A DNA stretch of 64,000 bases, taken from NCBI GenBank assembly GCA_025200525.1, contig CM045763.1, forward strand, positions 151,162,246 through 151,226,245, given 5' to 3'. This document shows, in pieces, positions 36,014 through 48,394 of this stretch. The notes below the pieces were generated by a model. It saw nothing but the letters and a program-made list of their open reading frames with translations, did not search any database and was not told where the DNA came from. The DNA comes from Camellia lanceoleosa (Eukaryota > Streptophyta > Magnoliopsida > Ericales > Theaceae). Made by a program: the position numbers and the translations under genes. The first letter of the stretch is position 1. Each line of letters opens with the position of its first letter.

Positions 36014-38451
36014 TGTCACGACCCAAATCCGCCCCTATGGGTTTAGCACCGTGAATCGCCAAGAATCGAGATTGCCAAGGCCCGCTAACAAAGAGAACAA
36101 TAAAACAGAGTACAGGGGCATGGTGAAAGCCAAAACAGTAAATAAACAATGTCCAATGAGTTGTGACAGTCTATATGCAAAAAGATTTTTCATGCATTAT
36201 GCACTCGATGACAAGACAGTATGTACATATATACAATCATTCAAAACAGGGACTTAATCCCTATTAAACAGTGCAGTAACAGTCTATACAGATACAATAC
36301 GGTTACAGAGACAGACGGGGGAGATTAAAACACCCCTAAGCCATAGCTTGAACAGGCTTGGAACCTCGCAGTGAGGCACAGTGGTTGGCTTGACAAAACT
36401 GGAGTTTACCCCGACGCTTCTAGCATTGGTCCGGTGCCTGTACACCTACATATATATATGAGTAGTGAGTTAAAGCCCAGTGAATAACATAATGCGTAAA
36501 GAGGTTTAGAATGAATGTCCTTACAGTAGTGAAAACAGTTCATTTCAATCAGTATATCAATTGTTCAGTACAGTAAACAGTCATATATGGTACATCCATT
36601 AGCATAACAGTAAACAGTAGGTCTTAAAAGACCGAACAGTAAATGATGGCCATCAATCAGTAAACAGTAGTGGTTCCAACGAGGGAACCAACAGAGATCT
36701 CTGTAACAGTAACAGTCAGTAACCGTAGTTCCTAAGGATGCCATAATACAGTTTAGAATATAGGACATACATTCATTAAATTAACAGTAGCAGTTCATAA
36801 AACAGTACAGTTCAATCGTTCAGAAGATAATCATTTTTGAACATATCTTTACACAGTTGTTACTCACAGAGTTCTGGGCTACAGTAAGCTAGAGCATCTC
36901 CTCAGAAAGCCAACCCTACACAGTTTACAGATTGAACACACACTAAGCTACACAGTTGGGAAAGATGATAACTTAATCCCTAATTTGCCTCGGTGTGTTC
37001 CACATCTATATCCTCATTAAGATGTCTTAAACTAGGCCTAAGAATGCCTATGATGGGATGAGGATGCAAAGATGTATTTAGAAAACATTTTCAAAATTTT
37101 CAGTGAAACGGGGTCCCGCTCAAGCGTAGGTTTCTCCGCTCGAGCGGACATGCAGACAATGGTTCCCGCTCGAGCGTCACTTCCCACGCTCGAGCGGACA
37201 TGCAAACAGTCAAAAGTACTGGATGCTCAAAAATCACGCTCGATTGGGCGCTCGATAGCCGCTTGAGCACAAGACACAAGGCCCCGCTCGAGCGCCAATT
37301 ACCCTTCGGCTGAAAGGCATCGCAGCAAAGGCAAAATCTTGGATGCTCGAATTCCCCGCTCGAGCGCCACTTTCCTCGCTCGAGTGGGAGTGCAAAATCT
37401 GGAAAACCCAAATTGCACCTTTAAGCCAAAAACCAAGTTTAAATGCACTAAATTCGATCCTCTTGGGCCAAATTTTTGGAAAACATTTGTAAACACATAG
37501 AATAACATGATTCAAAGATCAATTTTGATAAATCAAAGCCCAAGGGTGTTTCAATTAAATCCAATTTCAACCCAAATTTCATGAATATGATTCAAACATG
37601 ACATGCATGAGTTTTAAATCAATTCAAAGCTTCAATACATGCCCCAATGAGCCAAATCTTTCAAAAACATGATGGTTTGTTTCATGGACCTTAGCTAGAA
37701 CTTGAACTTGCATGCAACAATTATCCATGAAATCAACTTAAAACTCAACAATACCAACATACATGTATGGAATGAGCTCCAATTCAACATTATTAGACCA
37801 AATCTTGACTTAGCTCACCAATTGACATGAACAATGCAAGAACAATCTTAAATACAAGTTTAAGAAGGTGGATGTTCTACCTTACGTCTTGTGATTCAAG
37901 CCTAGAAGCTCAATTATGAACTCAACCTCCAATTTTTTTAAGTCTCCAAGCAAAACACAAGATGAACTCAATTCTCTCAATCTCTCTCTCTCTTGGTCGG
38001 CAATAACATAGAAAGGAGCTGATGAAATGTTTGGTATGGAGTGTACTAAGGCTCAACAATGGTCCATGTAGTGGGCCACTAGTGTGGCAAAAAGGTAAAT
38101 AAGTGCAACAATGCAATTTAACCCATTTTAATCTAATTTAATCATACCAAATCACTTTTTCAATAAATATACCAGAAAATCACATAAATTCTCATGATCC
38201 TAAATCATCAATCAATTTCCAACTCGGCCGCCGATAAGGCCTTCAATTAACAGTTTAAACATAAAAACTGAACAGATAATCAAACAGTCAAATAGATAGG
38301 AATGCATTTAAACTAACATATACTCAGTCAATCAGTTTCAGATTTTAGTCAGTCGGTTCAGTATTTTGATTACTTCAGTTATCAATCATAATCAGTCTCG
38401 GTTTAACAGTAATCAGTAGTCATTCAGTAAATAGTGGTGAGGGTTATTACA
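36014..38451 (-). repeat. 5' LTR of the Tekay element
   Basis: Partner of 8480-10831. It ends at the MULE transposase sequence after TTATTACA. The CTCGAGC palindrome cluster is at about 37115-37390. No genes. Confidence 0.93.
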
Positions 38452-38456
38452 ATCCC

Positions 38457-40962
38457 GAACATAACACAGATGGATTCTCGTCCGTTCACTACATTGCTGA
38501 CGCATGGGATTGACACAACAGCGTTTTAGTCTCCTATGTATGAATCAGATCAATGTTATCCAATGGGCTACACACAACAGTCATTTGAGGGCCGTGGTGT
38601 AGAATCAAGTTCACATGGTGGATATGATTATGAATTTGACAATAACAGACAAGATGTACCCACATGTAGCCATCATACCACTCCGGTTGAAGTTGCTGGT
38701 AATATGGCAGAAGTAGTGAACAATGTGCAGTTTGCTGACAGTGACATGTACGGTCCTGATGTCGCCCTAAACGATGATGACAATGAAATGTGTGATGAAG
38801 AAAATTTATTGGGCGGATCAGATGATGATGATGATGAAGAAGATGACGCCCAAGCTCCCGTTGACCCTAAAAATGCCCCCATTCCACCTAGAGTTGAAAT
38901 CCTTTTCTATGACAACATTCACATGGGTGGTGATTTTGACATTACTACCCGTGATGTCGTTCCCCGTAACCGGATCTGGAGCGTTGAAAATCCAGAGTTG
39001 GACAGAGGAATGGTTTTTGTTGATAAAAAGCAACTTCTACATGCTGTGAAATTGTACCATGCAACAAATAATCGAGAGTATAAGGTCGTAACCTCCAAGC
39101 GAGACCTTTGGGTGTCTGCTTGCAAGCACGACTGCAGTTGGTGGTAGCGTGCATCTCTTAGTAGGAAACATGGTCTTTTTGAAATAAAGCAGTACAAGGG
39201 TCCTCACCATTGTTTATACCCACGAATGAACAGGGACCACACTAATATTAGCTCCAATTACATTGCTTCTCATATTTTGGGACAAGTTGCGGTTAGTATA
39301 AAAAATAAATGTTTACATATATATACATATTTGTTTGTTTATAGTGTTCATACCCAGATAATCCAACTCATATTTGATTGTCGTATGTAGAACGAACCTG
39401 ATATGCCAATTAAGAATGTCATCGAAGATATAAAAAAGACCATGAACTATAGTATATCATACAAGAAGGCGTGGCATGCAAGGGCAAAGGCAATTAAAAT
39501 GGTATTCGGTGATTGGGATGAATCATATAGGTAGTTGCCTAAATTCATGCATGCATTACAGACATCTAATCCTGGCACCATCGTGACATGGAAGCGTAGA
39601 TATACCGGGCATACAACCATTATGCCCGTCTTCCACTTTGTTTTTTGGTCTTTCAAACCCGTCATCGATGGCTTTAGATATTGTAGGCATATTATAATTA
39701 TATATGGTACATTCTTATACGGTAAATACACTGATGTGTTGCTTGTAGCAACGATTGTCACTGCCAATGGCAAAATATTACCGCTTGCATTCGCTGTTGT
39801 CGACAGGGAGAGTTTGGAGTCTTGGTCGTTCTTCATTCAAAATATCAAGGAACATATTGTCATGGACCGACAGGGAGTGACTTTGATATCTGATCGAGCT
39901 GAGAGTATTTTAGTTGCTGTGAGGCGACATTGGCTGAATCCCTCGCTCCAATTTGTTGGATATCATCGGCACTGCCTTTGACATGTTTGCAGTAACTTTA
40001 ACACACATTTCAAAAATAAGGAGCTCAAACAACTTCTATGGAAAGCAGGGAGTGCTGATCAACGACGAAAGTGTAATGGTTACTTAGATCAGATACAGGC
40101 TATTAACCAAGAAGCCATCAATTGGGTCCACAAGATGAATCCTGAGGACTGGGCCCTTGCATATGACGGTGGATATCGCTGGGGGGTATTGACCAGTAAT
40201 GATGCAGAGTGCTTCAACAGCGTCTTGAAAGGTGCAAGGAACTTACCTATCTCAGCTATGGTTGAATTTACATTTCGACGGCTCGTCAAATATTTTGACG
40301 AGATGGGAGCCCAAGCTGAAACAGATGTACGCAATGAGTTCCAATACCCTAGAGAGATGCAAAAAACTATCGAGGAGGGTATCGCAAGGGGAAATACTTT
40401 CCAGTTGATATCGTATGACAGGTTAGTTTGTAATGTGAAAAAATTGTTATTATTATGTTGTTAAGTTAATTACACCTAAAAACATGAACTTGATTAGTTT
40501 GTATCAATATTGTCTTGTAGGCCCTGCTGTATATTTGAGGTGCAAACATCTTTTCGCTGTGGACGAGGTCACAATAGACAGATTGTGCGGATGAATCAAC
40601 CCACGTACAGTTGTGGGAAATATGAGATAAGACATTATCCATCTTCTCATATGCTCGCTGTAATGTCTGAATGCGGTAACAATCCATTCCAGTACGTTGA
40701 TCCAGTATATAGGCTTCCTGTATACATGAGGGTTTGGGAAACTAAATTCAATCCAATACCGCATCAAGATTATTAGGATGATCCGCAGTGGACCTTAATG
40801 CCTAATGAACTTCGTCTGCAAGAAGTAAAACGGGGTCGTACATCTATGGCTCGTATTCCGAATGAGATAGATATATCAAACAGGCGTTTGACAGCTCGTT
40901 GCAGTGAGTGCCACCAGACAGGTCATGACAGGCGAACATGTCCGGCGCGACTTGGTCGATGA
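38457..40962 (+). pseudogene. MULE transposase, catalytic part, SWIM and zinc knuckle
   Basis: It continues the frame of 8130-8479. In order: a spacer with an acidic run near 38770-38850; FVDKKQLLHAVKLYHATNNR and VSACKHDCSWW (MULE N-terminal zinc-binding region); an intron (about 39299-39390); FGDWDESY; the DDE domain with FWSFKPVIDGFRYCRH and IIYGTFLYGKYTD, where the first catalytic Asp (usually DGT) is Tyr; LISDRAESI (second Asp); W-x6-AECFNSVLK; an intron (about 40422-40520); a SWIM-like Y-S-C-G-K-Y...S-S-H with one Cys lost; and a CCHC knuckle CSECHQTGHDRRTCP. Stops occur at about 38528, 39146, 39533, 39980 and 40774. It is dead. Confidence 0.9.
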
Positions 40963-41650
40963 AGACTATGTAATATTTACATGTTGTAATATATCATTTT
41001 GAAATTCTTTATTTGTAAACGGGGTCGTACATTTAAAATGTGTATTACAAAATGTGTACTTTATTCAAAATGTGTAATGCAAAATTGAAAATGTGTATAA
41101 TTTATTCAAATTTGTATAATTTATTGAAAATGGGTACTAGTTTTTAACTGTGTACTTGACTCGAAATGTGTATTACAAGATTCTATACTTAATCACGTAG
41201 TTCTTCTACCATTTCAAAATTTCATATTTTTGAATAAATTTAATATCGAATGCTGCAATCATTGTTCATATTTTATAATTTAAGAAATTTACAAATTTTT
41301 AAAAAATAAACCTATTATAAATTAAAATTTTAAAAATTGGAATGCTGCAGTCATTGTTCACAATTACAAATTTTATATGTAATTTGCAAAATTTATAATT
41401 TATTCAAACTTTTAGCATTACAAAATCAATATTTAAGTTTTGTCAAATATGCCATAAATGTAATCATTAATTTCGAATTGCTTTCGTGTAAGTGGCACAT
41501 AAATTTTTCTTTTCTCGAACCCATAAGATTTACTTCATTGTATTTTAAATCGTTAAGTACAAAATCAATAATTACAGTTTTTCTGTTATTATGTTATGAT
41601 TAAATGAGATTTTGATATGGATGATCTAATATTTCAGTTGTACAGGCTTC
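40963..41650 (+). other. Transposase-PMD intergenic region
   Basis: AT-rich, with reiterated AATGTGTA..TTATTCAAA phrases at about 41030-41130. It presumably contains the transposase 3' end and the PMD promoter. No gene was seen. Confidence 0.5.
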
Positions 41651-44199
41651 ATGGCACATGTACCTGAGGAGGTTCCACTGTTCAGATAGGCACATCGGGC
41701 TGACAGTATGTGGGACCGTCCGGTATGCAATAACGTTTGTTGGACTTTACGCTTACAATTTAAATACATTGCATTTTGTTGTATATTTCGTGATAATACT
41801 CTTATTTAAACTAGTCATTCTGTTGTGCAGGATAAGGCACGCACCGTGTTGACATGCCGTCGGGCAGATTCTGGATTGTGGGAGCATCCGTTGGACCATA
41901 GAGTCTTGCAGTATCTATTACGCGAGGGATTCTATGGTGTGTATCGTATCGGGCACATTCGACTGGACCACGCACTCATTACTGCTCTCGTCGAGAGGTG
42001 GCACACAGAGACTCATACATTCCATTTCCCGATCGGAGAGGCCACCGTCACGTTGCAGGACGTATCCGTCCTATATGGTCTTCAGATTGATAGCCGAGCA
42101 ATTACTGGAGTTGACCTATCTTTCGCGACGGAGCAGTGGATAGCCCTATGTGCTGAGCTATTGGGAGTAGCACCTACACTAGCAGATTTACAGGCAGGTA
42201 GACTGAGGGTGAGGTGGCTGGCCGAGCAGTTTGCTCATCTTCCAGATCATGCTCTAGATGAGTTGGTACAACAGCATACCCGAGCATATATTCTATGGCT
42301 TATTGAGGGAGTACTTCTCCCTAATAAGTCACAAAACCTGCTCAAGCTGATGTACTTGCCGTTGCTGAGAGACATTAAGGAGATTGGACAGTACAGCTGG
42401 GGTAGCACGGCTCTGGCATGGTTGTATAGGATGCTATGTCGAGCAGCTCAGGTAGGTACGAGGGAGATTGGAGGACCACTTGTGTTGCTACAGGTTAGTA
42501 AGAATTTTATTACATGTCAATTCATGTTGTATGCCATATATCAGTATTGTAATTGTGTTCAAACTATTGCAAATTTGGGCATGGGAGAGATTGATTCGCA
42601 TTGCCCCATCTAGGCGGCAACTGGTTGGTCCTGGTGAGCTTCCTATGGGTGAGGGGGACATGCAGTTGCCCATCGAACCGCGAGGTAGCCGGTGGAGGGT
42701 TGACATGGGCCACGAGGTCGTCTCGACCCACGTAGTGGTAGTTTATAGAGATTAGCTAGACCGGATAATCGAGGGTGAGGTATGAAATTTTTTGATTGCG
42801 TTTTAGTTGTCTTCTTAATTGCACATGTTTTGAGTTCACGAGCAAAATTTAATTTATTTGTCGTCATTGTAGTTTATCTGGCAGCCTTACGTTGGGGTTC
42901 TTGGTACACTCCCCGAATACTGCCGACTGGGTCAGGAGATATGGATGGCGAGAGTGCCACTTATTTGTTTTGACGTGGTTGAGTGGCATCTCCCCCATCG
43001 TGTCCTCCGACAGTTTGGTCGGGTGCAGTCCGTGCCGGATCGGTTCGACACTGAGTGGCAGTTGCACGTCACTGATAGGCGTGGCCGAGCTGGCACTGAC
43101 TGGCATCTGTTTTATATGCCATATATACGATTGTGGGATGCCCACAGGGATAGTATTGTACAGGTTGACTACAGCGATGAGGTGATCCCCTCTTCCGACC
43201 CTTATATGTTGTGGTATCGGCGACATACACACCTACTAGTCGGGAATCCGAGCCACGTGTCTGAGTCTGGATATCAGGGAGTTGGGCCTTATCTTGAGGC
43301 ATTGGTGAGTATCATATTATGTGTCAGATAATTAGTAAAATCATACTTGATTTACTTTCAGTCAACTGTAGCCTAATAATACGTCTGAATGTTTGTTCAG
43401 GTGGCTAGAGCTGGGAGGTCGTTTCACTTGGCTAAGGACGCCCATTTGAGACGTGATGGACAGCATGCCTTGCAAGCCGTTGCAGAGATCTGGGAGTTAT
43501 TGTACCAGGCATTCCAGGTTGCCCATCAAGGAGATCGTTTGCATTACGGCCACTACGGTGTACACACTTCAGCAGCTGCTCCAGACACATCAACGCCGTC
43601 CATGTCAACGCCTTCCACTTCAGCGCCTGCCACATCAGCTCCTTCGACATCAGTCACCCCACCACATACTACCCCATACATATCTGCAGATTCCCTCGAC
43701 GTACTTCCTACGCAGCATACTGGGATACCTTATGTGCCTGACCCTGATTGGACACCGCCCCGATACATGCATAACGTTGTTACCCCATCCACCCAGTTAC
43801 GACCACCAGACAGTTCGACCGCGACCATGAGTACACATGATGCAGTTCTCACTGACATCTCCCACCTTGACGCTGAGGCCTATATTGAGCCCCCCTCCCC
43901 CAGAGCGCACGGGAGAGGCCGAGGTTGGAGTGCGGGCAAAGGCAAAGGTTGAGGTCCACCTGCAGATCGTGATACAGTTGCACCAGATGATGGAGTTTCA
44001 CAGCTCACAACAGTATTCGATCTTCGGCCACAGATAGGATCAGGGACAGCACATGCAGTAGAGAGGGGTCACACTCACAAGCTCCACAGGATACGCATTT
44101 ACGATTGGGGAAGCCAGATATTCAGAGAGTCTACCGCAGGAGACCGAAGAGAGAGGTCCATGGTCGGGGTTGTGGGACTGGGGGCAGGTTAGGGCATTA
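41651..44199 (+). pseudogene. Plant mobile domain (PMD) gene of the MULE
   Basis: Five exons with good splice sites: 41651-41722, 41831-42493, 42573-42779, 42873-43304 and 43401 to 43952 or 44199. Exon 2 is a full PMD core: REGFYGVYRIGHIRLDHALI, ALVERWHTETHTFHFPIGEA, VSVLYGLQID, then GSTALAWLYRMLC. Exon 3 has IWAWERLIRI and exon 4 WLPHRVLRQFG-type residues (H-R-V-L-R-Q-F-G). The last exon is Ser/Thr/Pro-rich, with a basic end and, past a stop at 43952, a further CGTGG ending. Defects: a stop in exon 1 (41687 area), a stop near 42755, and the acceptor before exon 3 is AA instead of AG. It lies directly downstream of the transposase, as in known PMD-bearing MULEs. Confidence 0.85.
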
Positions 44200-44414
44200 G
44201 CGGGTGTGATATGGAGTGTATAGCTTATTTTATTTATAGTTTTTGTAAATCAAACTTGTACAGATGATGTAAATTGTGTCATACTTATTTATTCCAAAAA
44301 TATAATTTTACAATTTTTTATTCTTACTTGTTTTGATGATTTCCATAAAAATGAAAAGGAAAATAGAAAAAAAAAAAAAAAAAAAAAAGGATAAGAATTG
44401 ATAGGATTTTATTA

Positions 44415-44464
44415 ACGAGGGAGATTAGAGGACCACTTGTGTTGCTACAGGTTAGTAAAAATTG
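44415..44464 (+). repeat. Duplicate of a PMD exon-intron junction
   Basis: ACGAGGGAGATTAGAGGACC and the bases that follow repeat 42459-42510 almost exactly, covering the end of PMD exon 2, its GT donor and the first intron bases. Nothing else of the exon is present. A run of A precedes it at about 44369-44388. Confidence 0.8.
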
Positions 44465-44936
44465 TATACAAAAAAAATCTGGGAAAAAAATGTAAACATT
44501 GCATAATGGATAGTTGTGGGGAGAAATATGTATAAAAAGGAAACAAAATAAATATCTAAACAAACACATAATTTTGTTTTCCCTTTTCTTTCACTTTTCT
44601 GAATGATTGCATTCACTGTCTTTTTTTCATGTACAAAGCAATGATAACCAAACAAAATGTAGACATATATATTTGTTGTTCATCTAGCTTAAACGTGTAT
44701 TTCAACTATTTGTTATATGAACCTGTAGTTCATTAAGTATCATTATTATATTCCACATCAATAATGCATGAAATCATGAAGGTATAGTTCAAGTAGCGTT
44801 CTTTAAAATAACAATAACGGAGAGAAAGTAAAGGTAGAATTACAAGAACTATTCGAAAACAATTGAAATATCTCCCTTCATTGATAAGTCGTGGATAAGC
44901 ATTACAGAAATGGTTTGGTCGTTCATCCAAACAATT

Positions 44937-45383
44937 TCATTCATTATCATCATCATCATCATTTGACATCTCAATATCAGATTCATACATAACATCCATG
45001 CTCCAGGCGAAATACTGGTGTGCATCATCCATTAACCCATCTTCGACACGCTCATTTGCGGTCATCATTAGTCCGGACCTTTGCAAACGTTGGGTCATGC
45101 GATTAACCTCGTCGCGGATACGATGCAATACCCTTTGCAACAACTGTGGAGTGTCAGTTGGCATACGCATGGCTAACTGGCGAGGAAATTTAAGATTAAC
45201 TTCACGACATAGCTCAACGAGAACATTTGCTCGAGTTATGCGAAATTCCCACTCAGCTCTCATGGTATTGACAGTGGCACGTAAGTAACGTAAATTTGGA
45301 TTTAATGGGTATTCAAATTCATCTCCATCTACAACCCAATAGCGACCCATTGCTGAATATAGATCAACCACCGTATATTTCAT
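44937..45383 (-). CDS. Small MULE-borne protein A, unrecognised family
   Basis: I do not recognise this protein. The ATG at 45383 (148 codons) is preferred because a TATA box lies at 45433-45440; an upstream ATG at 45455 would precede that box. The middle reads RAEWEFRITRANVLVELCRE, then KFPRQLAMRMP and RIRDEVNRMTQRLQRSGLM, then a tail ending SDIEMSN with a run of Asp. The 51 residues after RAEW align without gaps to proteins B (47168) and C (49592). Predicted features are an Arg-rich helical segment and a very acidic C-terminus. It is the only intact member and runs opposite to B, about 1.8 kb away. A role as transposase accessory, comparable to mudrB of maize, is only an inference. Confidence 0.6.
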   Translation of the reverse strand: MKYTVVDLYSAMGRYWVVDGDEFEYPLNPNLRYLRATVNTMRAEWEFRITRANVLVELCREVNLKFPRQLAMRMPTDTPQLLQRVLHRIRDEVNRMTQRLQRSGLMMTANERVEDGLMDDAHQYFAWSMDVMYESDIEMSNDDDDDNE

Positions 45384-45432
45384 GATGATATCGCTTGAAA
45401 TAGCTGTAAAATTTTTGTTGTGGTATGATGCG

Positions 45433-45440
45433 ATATTTAT
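45433..45440 (-). promoter_or_regulatory. TATA box of gene A
   Basis: TATAAATA on the minus strand, about 50 bp upstream of ATG 45383. Confidence 0.5.
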
Positions 45441-45455
45441 ACCATATATACACAT

Positions 45456-46110
45456 GGTAGCTGTATGTATGAAATTATTGTAAACAACTATGCATCAGAG
45501 TTGTTACGTCAACTTTTATGACCTAAACAACTATGCATCAACTTGATAGGAGTTGTCACTTCGACTTTTATGAATTGCATAATTTATTGTTATTTCAAAA
45601 CAAAAAGTAAAAGCATAAAAAAAAAATTAAAAACGTCTGAATTAGTCAAATTGCTTAAAATATTTTAAAAAATCAGTAAAAACTTTGGGAAAAAAAAACA
45701 CAAAATTTAAGAAAGTAGAATTTTTGAAAAAATATTTTATGAAAAATGAAAAGAACCAAGCTGATCAACCGACTAAACGTCTGAATTAGTCAAATTTCTC
45801 TGCCTGAAATTTTTTTAAAAAAATAAATGTGAAATTACAATTTAAAAATCTTTAAAATATTTTTAAAATTTTGGAAATATTTATTCACAAATTTAGGTGT
45901 ATTGACATATTTATTAATTTATTATTATTTTGTTATGACACCCCCTCAAAATTTTAATGAATTGCATAATTCACAAAGGTACAATAGGTATGGTACGATA
46001 ATAAATTGTAGCTTGGCGCAGTGATACGTCCAACATTTGTCAGTGATGCGAGCCAGTGACTTGAACAGACGTAATAATTTGGATGCTTTGTTTTTTCCTC
46101 AGATGCTATG
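45456..46110. other. Intergenic stretch between genes A and B
   Basis: No gene. There are two diverged copies of AACTATGCATCA..ACTTTTATGA (about 45485 and 45530), and AACGTCTGAATTAGTCAAAT occurs at 45630 and 45777. Confidence 0.5.
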
Positions 46111-46230
46111 TGACTTTGTGCAGTGATGCAATGATGCATCTGACTTTGTGCAGTGATGCAGTGATGCATCTGACTTTGTGCAGTGATGCAGTGATGCATG
46201 TGACTTTATGCAGTGATGCAGTAATGCATG
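46111..46230. repeat. 30-bp tandem repeat, 4 copies
   Basis: The unit begins TGACTTTGTGCAGTGATGCA and continues with GTGATGCATC. Copies start at 46111, 46141, 46171 and 46201; the last has three changes. Open frames across it are artefacts. Confidence 0.95.
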
Positions 46231-47067
46231 TGACTTTCTGACTTTGCCATGCTTATATAGTTTGTCACTTTTTTCCTCACATTACGTGATGCATGTGACT
46301 TTCTGCAGCGCAAATAAATGCTTTATTTTTTTCTCACATTTCAGAATTCATCTAAGTCACATCAATACGACCACATGGCAATAGTGTTGATAAACAATTA
46401 TGTGATGGACTGAAGGAGTAAAGTGTAATTTACCGAATATAAAAAGAAGCAAAAAATGCAAAGAGGAGAAAATGGGATGACTGTGAAGTTCATTAAGTGA
46501 AAATAAGATAAAATATAGGCTGCAAAGTTCCAATCGTGTTTACATATCAGGTGACCATTTTATTATTTCGGTGAAAAAAATAACAATAGTTTTGCAGGTC
46601 GAAGTGAGTTGGACGGTTGTGTATTTACTTGCACTCTGTTTCATTGTTGTTTATGAAGAATATTACTTTAAAACAAAGAAAATTTAAGCATTTAATTTCA
46701 TTTATAATTTTTTGAAAACACCAATTTGTACTGAAATCATCAATTCCAAGTGACTACTTACTGTATTAAAAAAGTAAGCATGAAAAAATAGTTTGATGTA
46801 GTGATGTGACAACTCACTGCATGTTGTTTTATTTGACAACTCACTGCACCAATATGAAGGGATTGCATTGTCATCCTCTGGCCTACAATTATGATTTTAT
46901 CTGACAACCACGTCCGTGACTACATTACAGGTACACAAAGTCACGGGTACTTAGGATTGCATGAAATGAAAAGCTAAAAAATAATATCACGGGTATCACT
47001 TCTTCCATAGTGCCCCAGCATGCATTATCGTCACTAGATCATCTCTAGTTAACCCTCAGTATGATGT
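46231..47067. other. Upstream region of gene B
   Basis: No coding sequence was recognised. Further GATGCATGTGACTTTCTGCA phrases (about 46288) relate it to the 30-bp array. Confidence 0.5.
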
Positions 47068-47068
47068 C

Positions 47069-47078
47069 TATAAATAGC
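47069..47078 (+). promoter_or_regulatory. TATA box of gene B
   Basis: CTATAAATAG, about 95 bp upstream of ATG 47168, close to the plant consensus. Confidence 0.65.
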
Positions 47079-47167
47079 GACACCCCTAGTATGATGTTTG
47101 TTGAAGTCATAACAATAGTAATATATTTACAATTAGAATTATTATTTGTTTTTTTATTTTATGAACA

Positions 47168-47605
47168 ATGTCTTCAAGAGGTGCAGGAAGTTCACGCCAG
47201 CAAAAAAATCTGAAAGTGTGGCTGCTACCTCCATTTACTTATGACTACAAGAGTGAAAAGTACTCGAGTCCGAAGGATTATTATGCTGGTATCCGAGCAG
47301 AATGGGCATTCAGGGTAACGGAGCAAGAAGGATTGTTTAATGATCTACGTAACTTTGGGGCACCGGTACCTCATCGTCGTTCATTGACCATGGCTAGACG
47401 AAATGTGAGTGACTATGAAAAAGCAGTTAGCAGAATTAAGAAGGAGAACAACAGAATGTTGATGCGGAGATGTCGACATTTCATGCTTCAGCTACCCACC
47501 GAAATGACAGAAGCAAGCAACAGAGATTTGACAGTGATTGAGCGAAATAATGTCTTAAACAATTAAAAATATCTCTCTGACTACTACATGTCAGATGAGG
47601 AATGA
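47168..47605 (+). pseudogene. Small MULE-borne protein B, unrecognised family
   Basis: I do not recognise it. It starts MSSRGAGSSRQQKN and has RAEWAFRVTEQEGLFNDLRN, then VPHRRSL, then RIKKENNRMLMRRCRHFML. RAEW-x-FR-x-T is shared with protein A, and the following 51 residues align with A and C without gaps (shared positions include P at alignment position 22 and the R-I..E/N..x-M segment). A stop at 47564-47566 follows 132 codons. The same frame then continues with KYLSDYYMSDEE to a stop at 47605, an acidic end like those of A and C, so the first stop probably truncates an older protein. A TATA box precedes it. Confidence 0.6.
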
Positions 47606-48394
47606 GAAATCAAACACATTTATCTTTCATATATGTTTGTATGTTGTCTCATATCTTCGTTACTGGAGTGTAAGACAATGTTGTTGTTCATCTAACATAC
47701 GGATGTATTTCAAGTATTGGTTTTATGAACCTGAAGTTTATGAAATAACTACATTTATAACTGCACATTTATTAGTTCATGACTTTCTTTATTGAATTGC
47801 AATGAGTTAATGAATGTTCTGGATTAATGAATGGATTAATGTATGTTGAATTATGTGAATACTTAAAATACATAAAACAGAACAGGTAGCTTGGTGAAAA
47901 GCTTCCCTTAATTAGGGCTCGTGAAATAGGGATCCTGTACGTAAAGAATTTCAATCTCCATCCGGAAAGAAGAAAGAGTCGCCTTCCAATTCCTGGAAGT
48001 CCAGTCAAAATGATGACTCTGGTAAGGAATGGGGGGTTGACAGATAACTAAACTTGGGGGCTGGACAAATAAGCTCAAAGCCAAGTGGTTGGTCCAGTTG
48101 GGGAACTAAATTAAAACCCAATTGGTTTTACTTGATTTGCTTGTGAAAATCACTATTTACAATTAATTATACACAAACAGATTGTTTTCTATGCCTTTTT
48201 CAAGAAATTGACGATTCTTTTAGAATAGAATAGCAATCAACGCAAAGCCAAAAATGTAAGAAACTTGACTTGTACCCAAATAACAACAAATAATTCAAAT
48301 AGTCATACTTTTCAATGAAATACACGAATGTTTGGTCGTAACAACGAATGATGCATAGCTAAGTAAAACGCAACATTGCCTACATAAGCTTCAT
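47606..48394. other. Intergenic stretch downstream of gene B
   Basis: No gene was recognised. Confidence 0.5.

Larger units (their letters stand above)
8480..38451 (-). mobile_element. Ty3/gypsy Tekay-type chromovirus, interrupted
   Basis: The outer ends are TGTCACGACCC and GGGTTATTACA, flanked by a perfect 5-bp duplication ATCCC (8475-8479 and 38452-38456). LTRs are at 8480-10831 and 36014-38451. Gag, protease, RT, RNase H and integrase lie in that order on the minus strand. The integrase C-terminus carries a chromodomain-like tail, and the LTRs are over 2 kb, both as in Tekay (Del) chromoviruses. A Tat-lineage element (13663-34088) splits its RT. Gag and pol have several stops and a frameshift. 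It sits inside the MULE transposase gene. Confidence 0.92.
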
